Assembly (NCBI GenBank): GCA_023436385.1
Contig: JAEZJH010000519.1
Span: 1 to 6,474, forward strand
Direction: 5' to 3'
DNA length: 6,474 nucleotides
Source of the DNA: Pseudomonadota bacterium
GTDB lineage: Bacteria > Myxococcota > Myxococcia > Myxococcales > Vulgatibacteraceae
Positions within the stretch are counted from its first letter, which is position 1, and each line of letters begins with the position of its first letter. Positions 1 to 5,373 of this stretch are shown here, one piece after another. The position numbers were made by a program, and so were the translations under genes. The notes under the pieces are model-generated. The model was not told the DNA's origin, did not search any database, and saw nothing but the letters and a program-made list of their open reading frames with translations.

Positions 1-322
1 GGCCGGCGGCGGCGAGGAGCGCCACCTGGTGGTCATGGGTGAAGCGGGCGTGGACGGTGTCGAAGCGGCCGCCGGCGAGGTGGGCCCGGAGCCGCACCAC
101 GTCCCGGGCGAACCGGGCCGGGCTGGCGATCCGGCAGAGGTCCAGCTCCTCGAGGATCGGGAGGCCCAGGGCCTCGATCCGGCCCCGGAGCGATCCCGGC
201 CGCCGGGTGTCGAACCCCAGGGTCACCTCGTGGCCGGCGTCCCGGAGGGCGCGGGCGTCCTCGAGCATCAGCTCGCCGGGCCCGGTGTACTCCGGCGTGG
301 CGCAGGTGAGGAGGAGGCGCAC
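1..322 (-). CDS. Glycosyltransferase, GT-B fold, N-terminal part (3' end beyond left edge)
   Basis: This is the N-terminal 107 residues of a probable glycosyltransferase of the GT4/group 1 type, likely a cytoplasmic or inner-face enzyme that adds a sugar to the LPS core. The frame opens with GTG two bases after the rfaE2 stop and stays open to the left edge. It starts MRLLLTCATPEYTGPGEL, a first beta strand followed by the glycine-containing loop usual in this family (more often GG than GPGE). Then come an ARALRDAGHEV helix and strand (residues 23-33), DTRRPG (38-43), and DTVHARFTHDHQVALLAA (88-105), which matches the 'D-V-VHAH' segment of GT-B N-terminal domains. The donor-binding C-terminal domain lies outside the window, so neither donor nor acceptor can be called. 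I see no strong Shine-Dalgarno sequence, and the two-base gap suggests translational coupling to rfaE2. Its place after the ADP-heptose genes makes a heptosyl or other inner-core transferase plausible, but this is inference. Confidence 0.8.
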   Translation of the reverse strand, partial: MRLLLTCATPEYTGPGELMLEDARALRDAGHEVTLGFDTRRPGSLRGRIEALGLPILEELDLCRIASPARFARDVVRLRAHLAGGRFDTVHARFTHDHQVALLAAAG

Positions 323-324
323 GG

Positions 325-825
325 CTACCGGAGTTTGCCGATCATGGCGGTCGTCGAGTGGTCCTTCGGGTCGCCGGCCACCGCCACGCGGCCGCCGTAG
401 GACTCCACCTCGGCGCGCTCGGGGATTCCCTCCGGCGTGTAGTCGGTCCCCTTAACCTGGAGGTCGGGCCGGAGGGCCCGGATCACCGGCACCACCGTCG
501 GCTCGTCGAAGAGCACCACGTGGTCGACGCAGGCCAGGGCCGCCACCAACTCCGCCCGCTCCGCCTCGGGGATCACCGGGCGATCGGGACCCTTGTTGCG
601 CCGGGTGGAGGCGTCGGTGTTGACCGCCACCACCAGCACGTCGGCCATCGCCCGGGCGGCCTCGAGGTAGCGCACGTGGCCGACGTGGAGGAGGTCGAAG
701 ACCCCGTTGGCCAGGGCCACGGTGCGGCCCGCCGCGCGGTGGGTCGCGCAGGCCCCGGCGACCTCGGCGAGCGGCGCGATCTTCCGGGTCGTGGAGGGAA
801 ACTCGTTCATACGTGCGACGCTCAT
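325..825 (-). CDS. rfaE2: D-glycero-beta-D-manno-heptose 1-phosphate adenylyltransferase
   Basis: This cytoplasmic enzyme transfers AMP from ATP to heptose 1-phosphate, giving the ADP-heptose precursor of the LPS inner core. The product has 166 residues, close to the usual size of stand-alone RfaE2 and equivalent to the C-terminal domain of fused HldE. The nucleotidyltransferase signature is clear: NGVFDLLHVGHVRYLEAAR at residues 40-58, with the nucleotide-binding HxGH at 47-50. It is followed by VAVNTDAS (66-73), NKGPDRPV (77-84), the VKGTDYTPE segment (124-132) and the C-terminal STT (157-159) that family members use near the ATP site. I chose the ATG at 825 because it overlaps the rfaE1 stop as ATGA, a standard coupled arrangement. 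A second in-frame ATG at 810 (MNEFPS) is a possible alternative that loses only five residues. The gene lies between rfaE1 and a glycosyltransferase, as expected for a core-heptose unit. Confidence 0.95.
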   Translation of the reverse strand: MSVARMNEFPSTTRKIAPLAEVAGACATHRAAGRTVALANGVFDLLHVGHVRYLEAARAMADVLVVAVNTDASTRRNKGPDRPVIPEAERAELVAALACVDHVVLFDEPTVVPVIRALRPDLQVKGTDYTPEGIPERAEVESYGGRVAVAGDPKDHSTTAMIGKLR

Positions 826-1823
826 CCGCCCAGCTCCGCGAGGAGCTCGGCCCGGGTGATCGTGGCGGTCCCCGGCTTCTGCACCACCAGCCCGCCGGCG
901 ACGTTGGCGACCCGGGCCGCCTCGCCCAGGCTGGCGCCGGAGGCGATCGCCAGGGTCAGGGTGGCGATCACCGTGTCGCCGGCGCCGGTGACGTCCACCG
1001 CCTCGGCAGCGCCGTGGACCGGGATCAGGTCCGGGCTCCGGCCCTTCTCGAGGAGGGCCATGCCGCTCCGGCCCCGGGTGACCAGCACCGCGTGGCAGCC
1101 CAGGGACCGCTGCAGCGTCTTGCCGGCCTTGAGGGTCTCCTCCACCGGTCCCACCGGGAGCCCGGTGGCGGCGGAGAGCTCGGGCTCGTTGGGCTTGGCG
1201 AGGAGGACGCCGTGGAAGGCGGCCAGGTTGTAGCGGCTGTCGACACAGACCTTGGCGCCCTCCCGGGAGACGGCGAGGACGGCCTCGATCACCTCCGGGC
1301 AGAGGGCGCCGGAGCCGTAGTCGGAGACGACGATCGCGTCGGCCTCCTGGGCCGCCCGGCGGACCTCCTCGACCAGCGCCGCGGCGGCCTCCGCCGGGAG
1401 CGGGCCCTGCCGGCCGCGGTCGAGGCGGAGCATCTGCTGGCGGGTGGTGTTGATCCCGCCGGCGAGGATCCGGATCTTGCTCTCGGTGGGCTGGCCCTTC
1501 ACCCGGGAGAGCCGGGGCTCGACGCCGGCGGCCGTGCACAGGCCCTTGAACGCCCGGCCGGTCTCGTCGTCGCCGACCACACCCACCAGGCTCACCCGAG
1601 CGCCCAGGGAGGCCAGGTTGGCGGCGGCGTTGGCCGCGCCCCGGAGCTTTCGCTCGGTCTCCTCCTGCCGGACGATCAGGACCGGGGCCTCGCGGGAGAT
1701 CCGCTCGGTCTGGCCGTAGATGTACTCGTCGACGACCACGTCGCCGATCACCGCCACCCGCGGCCTGCCGGCGAACCGGCGGACCACGGCAGCGAGCCCC
1801 TCGTTGTCGAGTAACCGACGCAC
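822..1823 (-). CDS. rfaE1: D-glycero-beta-D-manno-heptose-7-phosphate kinase (PfkB family)
   Basis: This cytoplasmic kinase phosphorylates C1 of heptose 7-phosphate to give the 1,7-bisphosphate, the step before dephosphorylation and RfaE2. The product has 333 residues, normal for the separate kinase. Motifs in order: VAVIGDVVVDEYIYG (23-37), the substrate-binding loop RGAANAAANLASLGA (61-75), VGVVGDDETG (80-89), VSDYGSGAL (166-174), LLAKPNEPEL (207-216), and the PfkB signature DVTGAGDTVIATL (277-289) with the catalytic Asp at 283. Most relatives have GG at the start of the substrate loop; here the first Gly is Arg61. The GTG at 1823 gives the family's normal N-terminus. The frame stays open upstream to 2081, but that part is Arg/Pro-rich, resembles no family member, and would run through a perfect hairpin, so I reject it. 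There is no evident Shine-Dalgarno sequence before the GTG. The stop overlaps the rfaE2 start (ATGA). Confidence 0.96.
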   Translation of the reverse strand: MRRLLDNEGLAAVVRRFAGRPRVAVIGDVVVDEYIYGQTERISREAPVLIVRQEETERKLRGAANAAANLASLGARVSLVGVVGDDETGRAFKGLCTAAGVEPRLSRVKGQPTESKIRILAGGINTTRQQMLRLDRGRQGPLPAEAAAALVEEVRRAAQEADAIVVSDYGSGALCPEVIEAVLAVSREGAKVCVDSRYNLAAFHGVLLAKPNEPELSAATGLPVGPVEETLKAGKTLQRSLGCHAVLVTRGRSGMALLEKGRSPDLIPVHGAAEAVDVTGAGDTVIATLTLAIASGASLGEAARVANVAGGLVVQKPGTATITRAELLAELGG

Positions 1824-1829
1824 GCCGCG

Positions 1830-1859
1830 GTTATCGCGCAGGCGGTCGGCGCGGGTCAA
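1830..1859 (-). promoter_or_regulatory. Possible sigma-70-type promoter for rfaE1-rfaE2-GT
   Basis: Read on the minus strand, TTGACC (1859-1854, five of six matches to TTGACA) is followed after 18 bases by GATAAC (1835-1830, four of six matches to TATAAT). This is one of few AT-containing patches in a very GC-rich gap. The -10-like box ends six bases before the rfaE1 GTG, so transcription would begin at or next to the start codon and give a leaderless or nearly leaderless mRNA. That fits the lack of a visible ribosome binding site. The call rests on box matching only, and in such GC-rich DNA the real promoter could lie further upstream. Confidence 0.4.
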
Positions 1860-1925
1860 CGAGCGGTCGCCGGGAGGCGGGGGATGGGGGGCGAGGTGGG
1901 CCTCCGGGAAGAAGACCGGCCGGAA

Positions 1926-2041
1926 CCACTTCGGGCCCCGGGGCGAGGCCCCAGCGGCCCTACTTTGGCCCCGGGCCACGCCGGAGCGCCCACTTCGGCG
2001 CGGGAACTCGCGGCTGCCGCTACCCCGGGGCCGGGCACTTT
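1926..2041 (-). repeat. Four spaced AAGT-type motifs in a GC-rich non-coding block
   Basis: The roughly 290-base stretch between omp and rfaE1 holds no convincing gene. On the minus strand the word CCGAAGTGG occurs twice exactly (at 1998-1990 and 1934-1926). Looser forms, CCAAAGTAG (1968-1960) and TGAAAGTGC (around 2043-2035), occur between and before them. The AAGT cores are 30 to 45 bases apart. Two copies sit between short inverted GC arms: GCGCC/GGCGC (1986-1990 and 1997-2001, six-base loop) and GGCC/GGCC (1956-1959 and 1967-1970). These could be small RNA hairpins with an exposed AAGT loop, repeated protein-binding sites, or chance in biased DNA. The remainder of the block (about 1860-1925) shows nothing I can name. 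Confidence 0.35.
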
Positions 2042-2043
2042 CA

Positions 2044-2072
2044 CGGAAACCTGCCCGGAGGGCAGGTTTCCG
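2044..2072. other. Perfect 12-bp inverted repeat (hairpin) in the omp-rfaE1 gap
   Basis: CGGAAACCTGCC (2044-2055) and GGCAGGTTTCCG (2061-2072) are exact complements separated by a five-base loop, so the hairpin could form in RNA from either strand. In the direction of transcription here (minus) there is no clear T-run after the stem; the bases that follow are GTGAAAGTG. It could be a second, backup transcription terminator or an mRNA-stabilising 3' stem after omp, or a leader element of the rfaE1 transcript if transcription starts upstream. Its CCTGCC/GGCAGG core repeats part of the neighbouring hairpin at 2088-2122, so the two could also pair with each other. Confidence 0.6.
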
Positions 2073-2087
2073 CTGCATCAAAAGCCG

Positions 2088-2122
2088 CTTCTGATCGCCT
2101 GCCGAAGGCAGCCGATCAGAAG
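2088..2122 (-). terminator. Hairpin terminator overlapping the omp stop codon
   Basis: CTTCTGATCG and its complement CGATCAGAAG form a ten-base outer stem (2088-2097 with 2113-2122). After one C-C mismatch, five more pairs (CTGCC/GGCAG) close a three-base loop. On the minus strand the stem begins in the last two codons of the outer-membrane protein gene and includes its TGA stop (2118-2116). It is followed by CGGC and then TTTT (2083-2080). The U-run is short and offset by four bases, so this is an imperfect intrinsic terminator, but position and stem strength support a terminator or 3'-end stability role for the omp transcript. Confidence 0.6.
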
Positions 2123-2745
2123 GCGCTCGTCCCCAGCTTGACCATGAAGCTGGTCCGGTCGGAGTCGGTGCTGTTCTCCTCGACGATCACCTCGTTGTCG
2201 AAGAGGAGGTCGTACTGGGCCCGGGCGCCGGCGACGACGTTGTCGGTGATCTGGATGTCGAGGCCGGCGGCGAGGGGGATCGCCCCGGCGGTGTCCGACT
2301 GGAAGTCCCGGTTCAGGCTGGTGTCCTTGGCCACGGAGATCCGGTTCAGGCCGACGCCGCCGGAGACGTAGGGGGTGAAGGTGTTGTCCCAGGTCCACGG
2401 CTCGAGCTGGAGGGCCGCCTGGACGCCGTTGGTGTAGGCGTTGAAGTCGTTCAGGTCGCCCACGAAGCTGTTGATGCCGCCGATGTAGTTGACCTCGAGG
2501 TCCACCGGCTGGGAGACGTCCAGGTCGGCGCCGACGTTCCAGCTGGAGCCGGCGCCGACGTCGCCGGCGAAGTCGCCGGTGTAGTTCCCGAGGCCGAACC
2601 CCACGCCCACCTGGTCGAGGGGCACGCCGAAGACGTTGGTTTCCGTGTCGGCCCGCGGGGTCGGACCCCAGGCGTTTTCGGCCGCCTGGGCCGTTACCGG
2701 CGCGGCGATCAGCGCCGCGGCCGCGAGCAGCAGGTACTTCCGCAT
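2116..2745 (-). CDS. Small outer-membrane beta-barrel protein, probably eight strands
   Basis: This is a 209-residue exported protein with a clear signal peptide: MRK, a hydrophobic Leu/Ala core, and an AQA cleavage site after residue 21. The mature part has no cysteine and alternates polar and hydrophobic residues in about eight stretches (roughly 47-57, 68-79, 81-94, 104-117, 123-138, 153-167, 170-183 and 197-209). Asp/Asn/Thr-rich turns separate them, and the protein ends in Phe, the usual barrel-assembly signal. This fits an OmpA/OmpX/OmpW-sized porin-like barrel of the general outer-membrane beta-barrel type, with no C-terminal peptidoglycan-binding domain. The specific function is unknown. 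The ATG at 2745 is preceded by GGGAGG at good spacing. The frame is open much further upstream, but only as an antisense-like shadow of mgtE. The gene appears to be its own unit, 134 bases after mgtE, and ends in a hairpin. Confidence 0.85.
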   Translation of the reverse strand: MRKYLLLAAAALIAAPVTAQAAENAWGPTPRADTETNVFGVPLDQVGVGFGLGNYTGDFAGDVGAGSSWNVGADLDVSQPVDLEVNYIGGINSFVGDLNDFNAYTNGVQAALQLEPWTWDNTFTPYVSGGVGLNRISVAKDTSLNRDFQSDTAGAIPLAAGLDIQITDNVVAGARAQYDLLFDNEVIVEENSTDSDRTSFMVKLGTSAF

Positions 2746-2879
2746 GGAGACCTCCCTGGTACGGTCGCCGTGCCACCGGGCGCCCCCGGCCGAGAACGGC
2801 GTCCTCCCAAACCTTAGGGATGTCTTCCCCCACGAGAAGGCCGTGGCCTCCTCGCCGACCGGTGGTCCGGCGGAACCGC

Positions 2880-4235
2880 CTACGGGAGGCCGAGGACCAT
2901 CCGCGCGACCTGGAAGTAGATGACGATGCCGGCCACGTCGACCAGCGAGGCGATCATCGGGGCGGAGGAGACCGCTGGATCGAAGCCCACCCGCTGGATC
3001 GCCAGGGGCAGGATCGCGCCGATCACCGCGCCGAAGAGGACCACGAAGAGCACCGCGAAGCCGACCACCAGGGCGATCTCCCAGCCGACGTCGGGCCAGA
3101 GGAGCGCCCGGACCACGCCGATTGCGCCCAGCACCGCACCGAGGACCAGGCCGCCGGACAGCTCGCGGACCGCCACCATCCACGCCTGCGAGGGGACCAC
3201 CTCGCCCCGGGCCAGCGCCCGGATCATCAAGCCCGCCGACTGGCTCCCGGAGTTGCCGCCCGAGGAGACGATCAGGGGGATGAAGTAGACCAGGGCGAGG
3301 GCGCTCTGGAACGACGCCTCGTAGTGCCGGAGCGCCGAGCCGGTGATCAGCTCCCCGAAGAAGAGCAGGGTCAGCCACCCCACCCGGCTCTTCACCATCT
3401 GCAGGAAGCCCGCCTTGAAGTACGAGTCCTCCATCGGCGCGACGGCGGCCATCTTCTGGACGTCCTCGGTGGCCTCCTCCTCGACCACGTCGACCACGTC
3501 GTCGACGGTGACGATCCCCAGCATCCGCCCGGCGTCGTCCACCACCGGCACCGCCAGGAAGTCGTACTTGGAGATGGTGCGGGCCGCCTCCACCTGGTCG
3601 TCGTCGGGCCGGACCGTCACCAGGTGGTCGGTCTCCATCACCTCGAAGATCCGCCGCTCCGGCCGGGAGATCACCAGCTGCCGGAGGGAGACCACGCCGC
3701 GGAGCGAACCCTCCGGAGACAACGCGTTGGCGTAGTAGATGGTCTCCATTTCCTCGGAGACCTTGCGGATGTGATCGATCGCCTCGCCGATGGTGCTCTC
3801 CGCGTGCACCGACAGGAAGTCGGTGGTCATCCGCGAGCCGACCGTCCCCTCCTCCCAGGCGAGGAGCGCCTTGACGTCCCGGGCCTCCTCCTTGGGGATC
3901 TCCCCGAGCAGCTTCGCCGCCACGTTCTCCGGCAGCTCCCGGAAGAGATCGGCGCGCTCGTCGGGGCTCATCTCCTCGACGATCCGGGCGGCGACGTCGG
4001 GGGTGATCTGCTCGACGATCTCCGCCCGGGTCTCGGCCTCCAGCTCCTCGAGGAGCGCCACCTGATCCTTCACCGGGAGCGCCTTCAGGAAGAGTCGGGC
4101 CTCCTCGGGTTCGAGGGAGAGGTAGACCTCGGCGGTGTCGGCGGGATGCAGCTCCTCGACACACTCGGCGATGGCGCGGACGTCGCCCCGGAGGGCGTCT
4201 CGGACGTCGGGGAGGATCAAATCGGAGACGCGCAT
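2880..4235 (-). CDS. mgtE: Magnesium transporter MgtE
   Basis: This is an inner-membrane Mg2+ channel/transporter gated by cytoplasmic Mg2+. The 451-residue length and domain order are typical: an acidic helical N-domain of repeated short helices (about 1-130), two CBS domains (about 135-195 and 200-255, the second containing VVDDAGRMLGIVTVDDVVDV), then a C-terminal membrane domain of about five helices (about 285-451). Pore-region signatures are intact: SSGGNSGSQSAGLMIRAL (324-341), and DPAVSSAPMIASLVDVAG (419-436), whose Asp433 matches the conserved pore Asp of the family. The ATG at 4235 has a strong AGGAGG (4245-4240) four bases upstream. The gene seems to have its own promoter and is flanked by LPS genes. 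The untranslated leader is too short for an Mg2+-sensing M-box riboswitch. In this family Mg2+ control is normally at protein level through the N and CBS domains. Confidence 0.97.
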   Translation of the reverse strand: MRVSDLILPDVRDALRGDVRAIAECVEELHPADTAEVYLSLEPEEARLFLKALPVKDQVALLEELEAETRAEIVEQITPDVAARIVEEMSPDERADLFRELPENVAAKLLGEIPKEEARDVKALLAWEEGTVGSRMTTDFLSVHAESTIGEAIDHIRKVSEEMETIYYANALSPEGSLRGVVSLRQLVISRPERRIFEVMETDHLVTVRPDDDQVEAARTISKYDFLAVPVVDDAGRMLGIVTVDDVVDVVEEEATEDVQKMAAVAPMEDSYFKAGFLQMVKSRVGWLTLLFFGELITGSALRHYEASFQSALALVYFIPLIVSSGGNSGSQSAGLMIRALARGEVVPSQAWMVAVRELSGGLVLGAVLGAIGVVRALLWPDVGWEIALVVGFAVLFVVLFGAVIGAILPLAIQRVGFDPAVSSAPMIASLVDVAGIVIYFQVARMVLGLP

Positions 4236-4260
4236 CGGGCCTCCTCGCGAGCAGGCGGGC

Positions 4261-4290
4261 AGTATTCACCCGCCGGCGGGAACTTGTCAG
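4261..4290 (-). promoter_or_regulatory. Possible mgtE promoter with a palindrome in its spacer
   Basis: On the minus strand CTGACA (4290-4285, five of six to the -35 consensus) and AATACT (4266-4261, four of six to the -10 consensus) are 18 bases apart. The -10-like box lies about 25 bases before the mgtE ATG, leaving a short leader that holds the strong AGGAGG ribosome binding site. The spacer contains CCCGCCGGCGGG (4269-4280), a perfect 12-base palindrome, which could be a repressor operator or merely GC bias. This is from consensus matching only. Confidence 0.4.
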
Positions 4291-4311
4291 CGTGAACCGG
4301 GATGGAGCGCT

Positions 4312-4330
4312 GCTCCCGTGGTGCGGGAGC
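4312..4330 (-). terminator. Hairpin after lpxL, candidate terminator
   Basis: GCTCCCG (4312-4318) and CGGGAGC (4324-4330) form a perfect seven-base stem with a five-base loop, about 50 bases past the lpxL stop and before the mgtE promoter-like boxes. There is no T-run on the minus strand after the stem, so it is not a classical intrinsic terminator. It may act as a pause or 3'-end stem, or termination here may depend on Rho. The rest of the gap (4331-4380) is plain GC-rich sequence. Confidence 0.35.
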
Positions 4331-4380
4331 GGGCGGACCGGGCGGATTCGGGCGGGCGCCGTGACGGCGGCGGCCCGGGC

Positions 4381-5373
4381 CTACGCCGGGGGAGCGGGAT
4401 CGACCCCGGCGGCCGCGCGTTGGCTCGGGGCGCGAGCCGCGGCGCTCCCCTCGTCCGGAGGGCGGGTCTTCCACCGCCGGTGAATCCAGTACCAGTGGTG
4501 GGGTTCGGCGCGGACGTGCTCCTCGAAGAGCCGGTTCAGCTTGGCGGTGAAGGCGAGGACGTCCGCCTCCCGGTCGCCGGTGCGGTCGAAGGGGATCGGG
4601 CCGTCGAGGGTGACCCGGTGGCGGCCGCCGGGGAGCGGGTGCATCAGCACCAGGAAGACCGGGGCGCCGCTCCGATCCGCGAACACCGCCGGAGCCGGGG
4701 TGGTGGCCGCCAGCTTGCCGAAGAACGGCGCGAACACGGCGCGGCGGGGGATCATGTTCTGGTCGATCATGATCGCCAGGATCTCCCGCCGGCGGAGCAC
4801 CGCGAGGATGTCGCGGATCGAACCCGAGTCCGGGACCTCGAGGAGGCCGGCCCGCCGCCGCTGCTCGAGCCAGAAGTCGTTGAAGGCGTTTCGCGAGAGG
4901 CGCTTGGTGATCGCGGTGACCCGAAGCTTCCGCCGGCTCCAGATCGCGCCCAGGAGCTCGAAGTTCCCGAAGTGCCCGGTGACGACGATGGCGCCCTTCC
5001 CCTCGGCGTAGGCGGCCTCGAAGCGGGCGTAGCCGTCGGGATCGACGTCGACCAGCCGGTCGACGTCCTCCGGCGAGAGGGCCGGCGAGCGGAGGAACTC
5101 GACCACCACCCGGCCCAGGTGCTGCCAGAAGCGGAACAGGGCGCGACGCCGCCAGCGCTCGTCCTGCTCCGGGAACGCGGTGGCCAGGTTGGCGAGGGCC
5201 ACGCCCCGCCGGATCCGGAGCGCCCAGCCGAGGAGGCCGACCACCCGGCCGGCGGCGAGGAGCACCGGGAGCGGCAGCGCCGCGGCGAGGACGGGGACCA
5301 GCCGGCCGCGGGTGAGGACGATCCCGGCGACGAGGGCGACGAGGAGGCCGAGGAGCACGTAGACGGCGATCAT
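4381..5373 (-). CDS. lpxL: Lipid A secondary acyltransferase (LpxL/HtrB family)
   Basis: This inner-membrane enzyme transfers a fatty acyl chain from acyl-ACP to the lipid A precursor (Kdo2-lipid IVA in Escherichia coli). The product has 330 residues, slightly longer than usual because of an Ala/Pro-rich tail after about residue 307. It begins with a hydrophobic membrane segment (about 2-20) and a second hydrophobic stretch (25-50). The family's catalytic HX4(D/E) motif is HFGNFE (134-139), followed by AITKRLSRNAFNDFW (154-168), MIDQN (202-206), FAPFFGKLAATTPAPAVF (214-231) and the C-terminal WYWIHRRWKTRP signature (294-305). The ATG at 5373 overlaps the lpxK stop as ATGA, with GAGG just upstream, so the two are translationally coupled. 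The acyl length it uses, and whether it is functionally LpxL- or LpxM-like, cannot be read from sequence. The symbol denotes the family. Confidence 0.92.
   Translation of the reverse strand: MIAVYVLLGLLVALVAGIVLTRGRLVPVLAAALPLPVLLAAGRVVGLLGWALRIRRGVALANLATAFPEQDERWRRRALFRFWQHLGRVVVEFLRSPALSPEDVDRLVDVDPDGYARFEAAYAEGKGAIVVTGHFGNFELLGAIWSRRKLRVTAITKRLSRNAFNDFWLEQRRRAGLLEVPDSGSIRDILAVLRRREILAIMIDQNMIPRRAVFAPFFGKLAATTPAPAVFADRSGAPVFLVLMHPLPGGRHRVTLDGPIPFDRTGDREADVLAFTAKLNRLFEEHVRAEPHHWYWIHRRWKTRPPDEGSAAARAPSQRAAAGVDPAPPA

Noticed and set aside
1824..2081. An 86-residue N-terminal extension of RfaE1 starting at 2081
   Set aside because: The extension is Arg/Pro-rich with no family similarity, would translate a perfect hairpin, and the GTG at 1823 gives the normal RfaE1 N-terminus.
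2755..2785. Sigma-54 promoter before omp (a TGGCAC word on the minus strand)
   Set aside because: The GC dinucleotide required at the -12 position is absent at the correct spacing.
2746..4269. Extension of the outer-membrane protein frame upstream across mgtE
   Set aside because: The upstream part is an out-of-frame reading of mgtE. The ATG at 2745 has a good ribosome site and is followed immediately by a canonical signal peptide.
4236..4380. M-box (Mg2+) riboswitch upstream of mgtE
   Set aside because: The gap is only 145 bases, the promoter-like boxes lie close to the start, and no M-box-like multi-helix structure is apparent.
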